Assembly (NCBI GenBank): GCA_003220195.1
Contig: QHRT01000267.1
Span: forward strand, 1-16,776
Origin: Candidatus Rokuibacteriota bacterium
GTDB lineage: Bacteria > Methylomirabilota > Methylomirabilia > Rokubacteriales > CSP1-6
Length of the DNA: 16,776 nucleotides
Reading direction: 5' to 3'
The number at the start of each line of letters is the position of its first letter. The first letter of the stretch is position 1. The position numbers were made by a program, and so were the translations under genes. Shown piece after piece: positions 7,084 to 14,899 of the stretch. Under the pieces are notes generated by a model. The model was not told where the DNA came from and did not search any database. It worked only from the letters and a program-made list of their open reading frames with translations.

Positions 7084-8550
7084 TCAGGGGCGCCGCTCGG
7101 CGCCTCCCCCCGGCGCCTTGCCGCGGCCGCCCGGACCACCGGGCGCAGCACCTCCGTCGCCCGGGCCCGCGGGCCCGCCGGCTGCTGGAGCACCGCCCGG
7201 CGCTCCGCCTCCCGGTCCGCTCGCCCGCGCGGGACCACCGGGCACTCTGATCTCCACCTTCGTTCCCGCGACGAGACGCTGATGACCGTCGGTCACGACC
7301 TTCTCGCCCGCCCGGAGCCCTTGACCGATGATCGATTCGCTGCCCTGCGTGCGCAGCACGGAGACGGGACGCGTGTCGGCCGTGAGGTCCTCCTTCACGA
7401 CGAAGACGTACTGCCGACCCTGCTGCCCCGTCTGCACGGCTGCCGCGGGCACGACCAGCACGTTCGCATCAGTCGTGAGCGTGAGCGCGACGTTCACGAA
7501 CTGTCCCGGCCAGAGACGCCTGTCGTCGTTGGTGAACGTCGCTTTCAGACGGATCGTGCCGGTCGCCGGATCGACCGCGTTGTCGATGAACGAGACCACG
7601 CCGCGAGCCGGACGCGGATCGCCGGAGGGCAGCGCCGACACGATGAGCTTCGCGTCCGCCATGTACTTCTTGATCTGGGGCAGCTGCTGCTGCGGGACCG
7701 TGAACGAGACGTAGACCGGCTGGATCTTGTTGATGACGAGCAGGGCCGAGTCGTTCGCGCGCACCACGTTGCCCTCGTGGAGCTGGAGGCTTCCGGTGCG
7801 GCCGTCCAGCGGGGAGCGGATCGTCGTGTAGCCGAGCAGGATCTTCGCGTTCTCCACCGCGGCTTCGTCGGCGCGCACGGTCTCCTGCGCGCTCGCCACG
7901 GCGGCCTGGTCGGCGGCGACGGTTTCCTCCGCGCTCTTGATGTCCGCTTCGTCGGCGCGGAGCGCGGCGGCCGCCACGTCGTTGTTCGTCTTGATCTGAT
8001 CGTACTGCTCGCGCGCGATCAAATCGCGCTTCATCAGCTCGGAGTAGCGCTGCTCCTGCGTCTCGGCGTTCTTCGCCTGGGCCTGGTCGCGGAGGAGATT
8101 CGCGCGCGACTGCGCGACGCGCGAGCGATCGCGCTCCAGCGTGGCCCGGGCCTGCTGGACCTGGACGCGATCCTTCGCGAGGTTCGCCTGCGTCTGCGCG
8201 AGCGCGGCTTCGTAGGGACGTGGATCGATCGTGAACAGCAGATCGCCGGCCTTCACGTCCTGGCCCTCGCTGAAGTGGATCTTCTGGAGCTCGCCGCCGA
8301 CCAGCGCCCTGACCGTGACGGTCATGTACGCCTCGACGGCGCCGATCGCCTGCAGCTCGAGCGGCACGTCCTTCTTCTCCACCACCGCCACCGCCACCGG
8401 GACGGTGCCGGGTCGACGCGCAGGCTCCTTCTGCGACGGCTTGGATTCGGCCTTGTCGCGGGAGCATCCGGGCAGGGCCACCACGAGCAGAAGAACAAGC
8501 GCAACGCACACGCGGGCCAGCCGTCGCACCGCGCGGCCGCGAAGGGTCAT
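7084..8550 (-). CDS. RND efflux periplasmic adaptor lipoprotein (MdtA/AcrA-like)
   Basis: A 488-residue membrane-fusion protein that links the inner-membrane RND pump to an outer-membrane channel. The N-terminus is a lipoprotein signal with lipobox ALPGC, so mature Cys29 should be lipidated. The barrel-sandwich half VRALVGGELQKIHFSEGQDV then KAGDLLFTIDPRPYEAAL leads into a long alpha-hairpin (about 120-260), containing a near-repeat AEETVAADQAAV/AQETVRADEAAV. The second lipoyl half is TTIRSPLDGRTGSLQLHEGN. The beta-barrel and membrane-proximal domains follow. Residues 436-488 form an unusual Gly/Pro/Ala-rich tail not needed for the fold. The ATG at 8550 is the only possible start, because the frame has a stop at 8589-8587 and no other start codon after it. 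It lies 51 bases after the second pump gene. No tolC-like gene is visible. Confidence 0.92.
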   Translation of the reverse strand: MTLRGRAVRRLARVCVALVLLLVVALPGCSRDKAESKPSQKEPARRPGTVPVAVAVVEKKDVPLELQAIGAVEAYMTVTVRALVGGELQKIHFSEGQDVKAGDLLFTIDPRPYEAALAQTQANLAKDRVQVQQARATLERDRSRVAQSRANLLRDQAQAKNAETQEQRYSELMKRDLIAREQYDQIKTNNDVAAAALRADEADIKSAEETVAADQAAVASAQETVRADEAAVENAKILLGYTTIRSPLDGRTGSLQLHEGNVVRANDSALLVINKIQPVYVSFTVPQQQLPQIKKYMADAKLIVSALPSGDPRPARGVVSFIDNAVDPATGTIRLKATFTNDDRRLWPGQFVNVALTLTTDANVLVVPAAAVQTGQQGRQYVFVVKEDLTADTRPVSVLRTQGSESIIGQGLRAGEKVVTDGHQRLVAGTKVEIRVPGGPARASGPGGGAPGGAPAAGGPAGPGDGGAAPGGPGGRGKAPGGGAERRP

Positions 8551-8564
8551 GATCGAACGCTCAT
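8547..8564 (-). promoter_or_regulatory. Five-codon minigene (MSVRS) overlapping the adaptor start
   Basis: An ATG at 8564 opens a 5-codon frame (MSVRS) whose TGA overlaps the adaptor ATG as ATGA. The best Shine-Dalgarno here (GAGGA in GACGAGGAACATCGAATG) is spaced seven bases from the minigene ATG and about 21 from the adaptor ATG, which has only a weak site of its own. Translation of the minigene may deliver ribosomes to the adaptor start. This is an inference from spacing only. Confidence 0.35.
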
Positions 8565-8601
8565 TCGATGTTCCTCGTCGCCCATCTCATCGTCGGGCCC
8601 G

Positions 8602-11568
8602 TCAATGTGTTCGAGCGGGCGCCACCGGGCTCACGATGGGCACCGCCACCTTCCGTCGCTGGAGTCGCAATCGCAGTCGTTCGAGATAGAGGTACACGAC
8701 CGGTGTCGTGTAGAGCGTCAACGCCTGGGACATGATGAGCCCGCCGACGATCGTGATCCCGAGCGGCCGTCTGAGCTCGGCGCCCATGCCGGTGCCGAGC
8801 GCCAGCGGCAAGGCGCCGAGCAGCGCCGCCATCGTCGTCATCATGATCGGCCGGAACCGGAGCATGCACGCGCGGTAGATCGCGTCGCGCGGCGCCAGCT
8901 TCTCCCGGCGCTCGGTGTCCAGCGCGAAGTCGATCATCAAGATCGCGTTCTTCTTGACGAGGCCGATCAGGAGAATGATCCCGATCAACGCGATGATGTC
9001 GAGGTCCATGCGCACGAGCATGAGCGCCAGGATCGCGCCGACGCCGGCCGACGGCAGCGTGGAGAGGATCGTGATCGGGTGGACCAGGCTCTCGTAGAGC
9101 ACGCCCAGCACGATGTACACCGCGATCAGCGCGGCCAGGATGAGCATCGGCTGCGTGGAGAGCGACGCCTGGAACGCCTGCGCGGTGCCCTGGAAGCTCG
9201 CGTTGATCGACGCCGGGATCCCGATCTCGCGCGCGGCGGCCTGGATGATGTCGACCGCCTGGCCGAGCGCGGTGCCCGGCGCCAGGTTGAACGAGAGCGT
9301 CACCGACGGGAAGAACCCCTGGTGGTTCACGGCGAGCGGGGTGTTCGTCGGCGCGAAGCGTGTGAACGTGGCGAGCGGCACCTGCGCGCCCGACGGCGAC
9401 TTCACGTAGATGCCCCTCAGCGCATCGGGGTTCTGCTGATACTGCGGCGCCACCTCCAGCACGACGTGGTACTGGTTCAGCGGCGAGAAGAGCGTCGACA
9501 CCTGCCGCTGCCCGAACGCGTCGTAGAGCGTCTCGTCGATCGTCTTCGCCAGGATGTTCAGGCGCGACGCGGTGTCGCGGTCGATCACCACCGACGCGAG
9601 CAGCCCGCGCGTTTGCTGGTCGGTCGCGACGTCGCGCAGCGAGTCGAGGCTGCGGAGCTTCTGGAGCATGCGCGGCGCGAACGCGTTCAGCTCGCTGAGG
9701 TCGTTGCTCTGCAGCGTGTACTGGTACTGGGCGTTGCTCTGCCGTCCGCCGATGCGGAGGTCCTGCACGGCTTGCAGGTAGAGGTTCGCGCCGGGGACGT
9801 GGGCCAGCTTGCCGCGCAGCCGGCCGACCACCTGATCCGCGGAAAGCTTTCGCTCCGCGAGCGGCTTCAGCACCATGAACATCCGTCCGGTGTTGGGCGT
9901 GTTGCCGCCGCCACCGCCGGTGAAGGCCATGGCGTTGTTGACGGCCGGGTCGGTCAGCACGGTGTTGGCGAACTCCGCCATCTTCTCGCGCATCGCCAGG
10001 AACGAGATGTCCTCCGAGGCCTGGATGCTGCCGATGATCCGTCCGACGTCCTGCTGCGGGAAGAAGCCTTTCGGCACGATCACGAAGAGATAGATGTTCA
10101 GGCACACGGTCGCGATCGTGACCAGCAACGTCACGAACGGATGCCGGAGGACCCGGGTGAGCGTCCATCCGTACACGAACAGAACGCCGTCGAACGCGCG
10201 CTCGCTCGCGCGGTAGAGACGCCCGTGGCGCAGCTCTCGCTGCGAGCGCAGCAGGCGCGAGCACATCATCGGCGTGACCGAGAGCGACACGAGCAGCGAG
10301 ACGCCGATGGCAAGCGTCATCGTGACCGCGAACTCGCGGAACAGCCGGCCGACGATCCCGCCCATCAGGAGGATGGGGATGAAGACCGCGACCAGTGAGA
10401 CGCTCATCGACAGCACGGTGAACCCGATCTCGCGCGCGCCCTTGAGCGCCGCCGTGACCGGAGAGTCGCCGGCCTCGATGTACCGCGTGATGTTCTCGAG
10501 GACGACGATCGCGTCGTCGACGACGAACCCGGTCGAGATGGCGAGCGCCATCAGCGAGAGGTTGTCGAGGCTGTAGTCGAGCAGGTACATCCCGCCGAAC
10601 GTGCCGAGCAGCGAGAGCGGTACCGCGACGCTCGGGATCACCGTGGCGCGGAGGTTGCGGAGAAACAGGAACACGACCATCACGACCAGCGCGATCGCGA
10701 TCCCGATCGTGATCTGCATGTCGCGGAACGACGCGCGGATGCTCGTCGTGCGGTCGAGCGCGACCGCCAGCTTGATCGCGGGCGGCACGGCGGCGCGGAG
10801 ATCCGGCAAGAGCGCGTACACGCGGTCGCAGGTCTCGATGATGTTCGCGCCGGGCTGCCGGTAGATCACGAGCAGGACCGCGCGCTTGCCGTCCGCGATG
10901 CCGCCGGCGCGGATGTCCTCGACCGAGTTGACGACCTCGGCGACGTCGCCCAGCCGCACCGGAGCGCCGTTCTGATACGCGACGATCACCGGTCGGTACT
11001 GGTCGGCGTCGAAGAGCTGGTCGTTGGCGTTGATCGCCCACGCGGTCGAGCGGTTCGCCAGCTCGCCTTTCGGGGTGTTCGCGTTCACCCGCTGGAGCGC
11101 GTCACGGACCTGCTCGAGACCGATGCCGAGCCGCGCCAGGAGATTCGGATCCACCTGCGCCCGGACCGCGGGCTTCGCGCCACCGCCGACGAAAACCTGG
11201 CCGATCCCCTCGACCTGGGCGAGCTTCTGGGCCAGGATCGAGTCCCCGGCGTCGTAGACCTTGCCGATCGGCATGGTGTCGGAGGTCATCGTGATGATCA
11301 TGATCGGCGCGTCGGCTGGATTGACTTTCCGGTAGGTCGGATTATTCACGAGCGCCGTCGGCAACTGGCTGCGCGCGGCGTTGATCGCGGCCTGGACGTC
11401 GCGCGCCGCGTGGTCGATGCTGCGGGAGAGCTCGAACTGGAGCGTGACGTTGGTCGCGCCGAGCACGCTCGTCGAGGTCATCTCCGACACGCCCGCGATG
11501 CGCCCGAACTGCCGTTCGAGCGGCGTCGCGACCGCCGACGCCATCGTTTCGGGGCTCGCGCCCGGCAT
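8602..11568 (-). CDS. RND efflux pump subunit, MdtC-like, N-terminally broken by a frameshifting deletion
   Basis: The longest intact frame gives 988 residues beginning MPGASPETMASAVATPLERQ, but RND pumps start about 50 residues earlier with membrane helix 1. Homology continues upstream in this frame through VEFPVIQVQAS to about 11601, then shifts to another frame (11598-11684). The remaining body is intact: periplasmic docking and porter domains, TM4 proton-relay pair in TGFVVDDAIVVLENI, VGRLFREFAVT, TM10 lysines in LVKKNAILMIDFAL, and LRRPLGITIVGGLIMSQALT near the end. It resembles MdtC more than AcrB. Without helix 1 a product started at 11568 probably does not insert correctly. It lies between the MdtB-like pump and the adaptor, which argues that it was a working heteromeric pump subunit until recently, or that the break is an assembly error. 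Confidence 0.85.
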   Translation of the reverse strand: MPGASPETMASAVATPLERQFGRIAGVSEMTSTSVLGATNVTLQFELSRSIDHAARDVQAAINAARSQLPTALVNNPTYRKVNPADAPIMIITMTSDTMPIGKVYDAGDSILAQKLAQVEGIGQVFVGGGAKPAVRAQVDPNLLARLGIGLEQVRDALQRVNANTPKGELANRSTAWAINANDQLFDADQYRPVIVAYQNGAPVRLGDVAEVVNSVEDIRAGGIADGKRAVLLVIYRQPGANIIETCDRVYALLPDLRAAVPPAIKLAVALDRTTSIRASFRDMQITIGIAIALVVMVVFLFLRNLRATVIPSVAVPLSLLGTFGGMYLLDYSLDNLSLMALAISTGFVVDDAIVVLENITRYIEAGDSPVTAALKGAREIGFTVLSMSVSLVAVFIPILLMGGIVGRLFREFAVTMTLAIGVSLLVSLSVTPMMCSRLLRSQRELRHGRLYRASERAFDGVLFVYGWTLTRVLRHPFVTLLVTIATVCLNIYLFVIVPKGFFPQQDVGRIIGSIQASEDISFLAMREKMAEFANTVLTDPAVNNAMAFTGGGGGNTPNTGRMFMVLKPLAERKLSADQVVGRLRGKLAHVPGANLYLQAVQDLRIGGRQSNAQYQYTLQSNDLSELNAFAPRMLQKLRSLDSLRDVATDQQTRGLLASVVIDRDTASRLNILAKTIDETLYDAFGQRQVSTLFSPLNQYHVVLEVAPQYQQNPDALRGIYVKSPSGAQVPLATFTRFAPTNTPLAVNHQGFFPSVTLSFNLAPGTALGQAVDIIQAAAREIGIPASINASFQGTAQAFQASLSTQPMLILAALIAVYIVLGVLYESLVHPITILSTLPSAGVGAILALMLVRMDLDIIALIGIILLIGLVKKNAILMIDFALDTERREKLAPRDAIYRACMLRFRPIMMTTMAALLGALPLALGTGMGAELRRPLGITIVGGLIMSQALTLYTTPVVYLYLERLRLRLQRRKVAVPIVSPVAPARTH

Positions 11569-11597
11569 GCTCGCCTGGACCTGGATGACCGGGAACT

Positions 11598-11684
11598 CTA
11601 CGCGACGATCCCGGCCAGGAGGAGCGCCATGGCCAGGAGCGAGGTGCCGATCGGCCTCCGGATGAACGGCTCGGAGACGTTCAC
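11598..11684 (-). pseudogene. 5' fragment of the MdtC-like pump gene (membrane helix 1) ending in a premature stop
   Basis: A GTG at 11684 overlaps the stop of the preceding pump gene (GTGA). It encodes the expected RND N-terminus VNVSEPFIRRPIGTSLLAMA then LLLAGIVA, followed immediately by TAG (11600-11598). Starting two bases into the last Ala codon, the other frame reads VEFPVIQVQASMPGASPE. Compared with the usual helix-1 to porter junction (as in MdtC, FRMLPVAPLPQ between GILG and VDFP), about 11 residues are missing. That corresponds to a deletion of about 34 bases, which changes the frame. The junction contains CGCGTA, which could have been one copy of a short direct repeat. Confidence 0.75.
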
Positions 11685-14600
11685 TCGATGGGAACCTCTG
11701 CCGGCACCGGCTGCGCGACGACGCGGCGGCGGAAGCGCTGCGCGAGCCGGTCGAACGCGAGATAGACGACCGGCGTCGTGTAGAGCGTGAGGAGCTGGGA
11801 GAGGATGAGCCCGCCCACGATCGTGATGCCGAGCGGCCGGCGCAGCTCGGCCCCGGTGCCGCTGCCGAGCGCCAGCGGCAAGCCGCCGAGGAGCGCGGCC
11901 ATGGTCGTCATCATGATCGGCCGGAAGCGCAGCAGGCACGCCTGGTAGATCGCCTCGGCCGGGGGCTTGCCCTCTTCACGCTCGGCGTCGAGCGCGAAGT
12001 CGATCATCATGATCGCGTTCTTCTTGACGATGCCGATCAACAAGATGATGCCGATCAACGCGATCACGTCGAGGTGCGCGCGGAAGAGCTGAAGCGCCAG
12101 GATCGCGCCGACGCCGGCCGACGGCAGGGTCGAGAGGATCGTGATCGGGTGGATGTAGCTCTCGTACAGGATGCCGAGGACGATGTACACGGTCACGATC
12201 GCCGCGAGGATCAGGAGCGGCTCGTTGACGAGCGCGGCCTGGAAAGCTTGCGCCGTGCCCTGGAAGCTCGCGCGGATCGACGCGGGGAGCCCGATCTCGC
12301 GCTCGACGCCCTTGATCGCCTCGACCGCGTGTCCGAGCGAGACGCCGGGCGCCAGGTTGAACGAGAGCGTCACCGCCGGGAACTGGCCCTGGCGGTTCAG
12401 CGCGAGCGCCGCTAGGCCCGGGGCCACGGTCGTGAAGGCGCTCAGCGGCACCTGCTGGCCCGCCGCGGACTTGACGTAGATGGACTTCAGCACCTCGGGA
12501 TCTTCCTGGAAGCGCGGCGCGACTTCCAGGATGACGTGGTACTGGTTCAGCTGCGTGAAGATCGTCGACACCTGGCGCTGGCCGAACGCGTCGTAGAGCG
12601 TGTCGTCGATGGCCTGCGGCTGGATCCCGAACCGGGACGCGGTGTCGCGATCGATCTGGAGCGAGAGCTGGAGCCCGCCGTGCTGCTGATCGCTCGCGAC
12701 GTCGGAGAGCTCGGGCAGCGCGCGCAGCCTCTCGATCAGCCGCGGCGTCCATTCCGCCAGCTCGCGGGCGTCGGCATCCTCCAGCGAGTACTGGTACTGC
12801 GTCCGCGTGAGCCGGTTCTCGACCGTCAGGTCCTGCACCGGCTGCATGTAGAGCGTGATGCCGTCGACCGCTTCGAGCTTCGGCTGCAAGCGACGGATGA
12901 TCTCGGAGGCGTCGGCGGCGCGGTCGTCCCGCGGCTTCAGATTCATCTGGATGCGGCCGCTGTTCTGCGTCAGGTTGGTGCCGTCCACGCCAATGAACGA
13001 GGAGAGGCTCGCCACGTCGGGATCGTCAAGGATGATGCGCGCGAGCTGCTGCTGTCGCTCTTCCATGGCCGAGAACGAGACGGTCGGCGGCGCCTCGGAA
13101 ATCCCGAGAATGATGCCGGTGTCCTGGATGGGAAAGAAGCCCTTCGGCACGACGACGTAGAGCACGATCGTGAGCACCAGCGTCGCGATCGTCACGACGA
13201 GCGTCCCGAACTGGTGGCGCAACACCCAGCGGAGCGTCGTCCCGTAGCGCGCGATGACCGCGTCGAACATCCGCTCCGTGGCGCGGTAGAACCAGCCCTG
13301 TGACGACTCGTGCAGCGGGCGCAGGATGCGCGCGCACATCATCGGCGTCAGCGTCAACGACACGACGGCGGAGACCAGAATCGTCACCGAGAGCGTGATC
13401 GCGAACTCGCGGAAGAGCCGGCCCACGATGTCGCCCATGAAGAGGAGCGGGATCAGCACCGCGATCAAGGAGACCGTGAGGGACACGATCGTGAAGCCGA
13501 TCTGCTCGGAGCCCTTGAGCGCCGCCTGCAGCGGCGAGTCACCCTGCTCGATGTAGCGCGCGATGTTCTCGATCATCACGATCGCGTCGTCGACGACGAA
13601 GCCGGTCGAGATCGTCAGCGCCATGAGCGACAGGTTGTCCAGGCTGTACCCGAGCAGGTACATGATGCCGAACGTCCCGACGATGGAGATCGGGACGGCG
13701 ACACTCGGGATGATCGTCGCCGACAGCGTACGCAGGAACAGGAACATCACGAGCACGACGAGCGCGATCGTCAGCACGAGCGTGAACTGGACGTCCGCGA
13801 CCGAGGCCCGAATGGTCGTCGTGCGATCGGTGAGCGTGGTGATCTCGATGGACGACGGCAACGATCCGCGGAGCTGCGGCAAGAGTCTCTTGATCCGGTC
13901 GACGACCGCGATGATGTTGGCGCCGGGCTGCCGCTGGATGTTGACGATCACCGCGGGCTTGCCGTTCATCCACGCCGCCTGCTTGACGTTCTCGACGCCG
14001 TCGATCACGTCGGCGACGTCGGCGAGCCGCACCGCCGCGCCGTTCCGGTAGGCGAGGACCACCGAGCGATACTCCGGCGCCGCCAGCAGCTGATCGTTCG
14101 CGCCGATCGTGAACGCCTGCCGCGGCCCTTCGAGGTTGCCCTTCGCCTGGTCCACGTTGGCCTGCGACAGCACGGCGCGCACGTCTTCCAGGCTGAGCCC
14201 GTACGACGCGAGCTTCGTCGGATCCGTCTGCACGCGCACGGCCGGCTTCTGACCGCCGGAAAGACTGACGAGCCCGACCCCCGGGAGCTGCGAGATCTTC
14301 TGCGCCAGGTTCGTGTCCGCGAGGTCTTGCACCCGGGAGAGCGGCAGCGCGTCGGACGTGAGCGCCAGCGTCAGGATCGGCGCGTCGGCCGGGTTCACCT
14401 TGCTGTAGATCGGCGGGTTCGGCAGATCGCGCGGCAGGAACACGGTGGCGGCGTTGATCGCCGCCTGCACCTGCTGCTCGGCGACGTCGATCTGGTACTC
14501 GAGCACGAACTGGAGCGTGATGAGCGAGGCGCCGAACGAGCTGGTCGACGTCATCTGCTTGAGGCCGGGGAGCTGGCCGAACTGGCGCTCGAGCGGCGAG

Positions 14601-14791
14601 GTCACCGACGACGCCATCACGTCAGGGCTGGCGCCCGGGTAGAACGTGAGGATCTGGATCGTCGGGTAATCGACCTGCGGCAACGCGGAGATCGGGAGCT
14701 GGGTGTACGCGACCCCGCCGGCGAGCAGGATCGCGGCGGTCAAGAGCGCGGTCGCCACCGGGCGGAGGATGAAGGTCCGGGACGGATTCAC
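11681..14791 (-). CDS. RND multidrug efflux pump subunit, MdtB-like
   Basis: A complete 1036-residue inner-membrane proton/drug antiporter. The N-terminal helix and loop are normal (FILRPVATALLTAAILLAGG, then YTQLPISALPQVDYP), and PGASPDVMASSVTSPLERQF begins the porter domain. The TM4 proton-relay aspartates are Asp401/Asp402 in TGFVVDDAIVMIENI. MGDIVGRLFREFAITLSVTI matches a segment I recall from MdtB. The TM10 lysines are about 923-924 in GIVKKNAIMMIDFAL. The C-terminus ends QPVPAEVPIE. The GTG at 14791 is the only start, since an in-frame TGA lies five codons upstream. Its Shine-Dalgarno is weak. It is first in the operon, overlaps the MdtC-like gene by four bases, and diverges from the PaaK-like relic. 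Pairing of two distinct RND subunits suggests an MdtBC-type heteromeric pump. Substrates cannot be read from the sequence. Confidence 0.93.
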   Translation of the reverse strand: MNPSRTFILRPVATALLTAAILLAGGVAYTQLPISALPQVDYPTIQILTFYPGASPDVMASSVTSPLERQFGQLPGLKQMTSTSSFGASLITLQFVLEYQIDVAEQQVQAAINAATVFLPRDLPNPPIYSKVNPADAPILTLALTSDALPLSRVQDLADTNLAQKISQLPGVGLVSLSGGQKPAVRVQTDPTKLASYGLSLEDVRAVLSQANVDQAKGNLEGPRQAFTIGANDQLLAAPEYRSVVLAYRNGAAVRLADVADVIDGVENVKQAAWMNGKPAVIVNIQRQPGANIIAVVDRIKRLLPQLRGSLPSSIEITTLTDRTTTIRASVADVQFTLVLTIALVVLVMFLFLRTLSATIIPSVAVPISIVGTFGIMYLLGYSLDNLSLMALTISTGFVVDDAIVMIENIARYIEQGDSPLQAALKGSEQIGFTIVSLTVSLIAVLIPLLFMGDIVGRLFREFAITLSVTILVSAVVSLTLTPMMCARILRPLHESSQGWFYRATERMFDAVIARYGTTLRWVLRHQFGTLVVTIATLVLTIVLYVVVPKGFFPIQDTGIILGISEAPPTVSFSAMEERQQQLARIILDDPDVASLSSFIGVDGTNLTQNSGRIQMNLKPRDDRAADASEIIRRLQPKLEAVDGITLYMQPVQDLTVENRLTRTQYQYSLEDADARELAEWTPRLIERLRALPELSDVASDQQHGGLQLSLQIDRDTASRFGIQPQAIDDTLYDAFGQRQVSTIFTQLNQYHVILEVAPRFQEDPEVLKSIYVKSAAGQQVPLSAFTTVAPGLAALALNRQGQFPAVTLSFNLAPGVSLGHAVEAIKGVEREIGLPASIRASFQGTAQAFQAALVNEPLLILAAIVTVYIVLGILYESYIHPITILSTLPSAGVGAILALQLFRAHLDVIALIGIILLIGIVKKNAIMMIDFALDAEREEGKPPAEAIYQACLLRFRPIMMTTMAALLGGLPLALGSGTGAELRRPLGITIVGGLILSQLLTLYTTPVVYLAFDRLAQRFRRRVVAQPVPAEVPIE

Positions 14792-14899
14792 AGCCGTCTC
14801 ACATCATAAGCTGCATCGCGTCAAGGCGGCGGCGGGATCTACGGCTGCGGGGGCGCGTTGTGCGGAGTCACGCGCGAAGGTTAATATGTCCGGACCGCT
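14792..14899. promoter_or_regulatory. Divergent intergenic region between the efflux operon and the PaaK-like relic
   Basis: This gap should hold the efflux promoter (minus) and the ligase promoter (plus). Plus strand: TTGTGC at 14859-14864, then TAATAT at 14882-14887, only 3/6 and 4/6 matches. Minus strand: TATGAT at 14808-14803 is a good -10 by itself but has no -35 at the right distance and would leave almost no leader. No operator palindrome was seen. Assignments are weak. Confidence 0.25.

Noticed and set aside
7018..10398. Very long plus-strand open frame (over 1100 codons)
   Set aside because: It is antisense to the adaptor and the MdtC-like pump. Its translation is Arg/His/Asp-rich low-quality text with no domains, as expected from high-G+C antisense frames.
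8561..11041. Long minus-strand open frame (826 codons) overlapping the MdtC-like pump
   Set aside because: It is the wrong frame of the same strand; its text is Arg/Gly/His-rich while the adjacent frame reads as an RND pump.
13310..14809. Plus-strand open frame of 499 codons opposite the MdtB-like pump
   Set aside because: Arg/Asp/His-rich antisense shadow with no recognisable motif.
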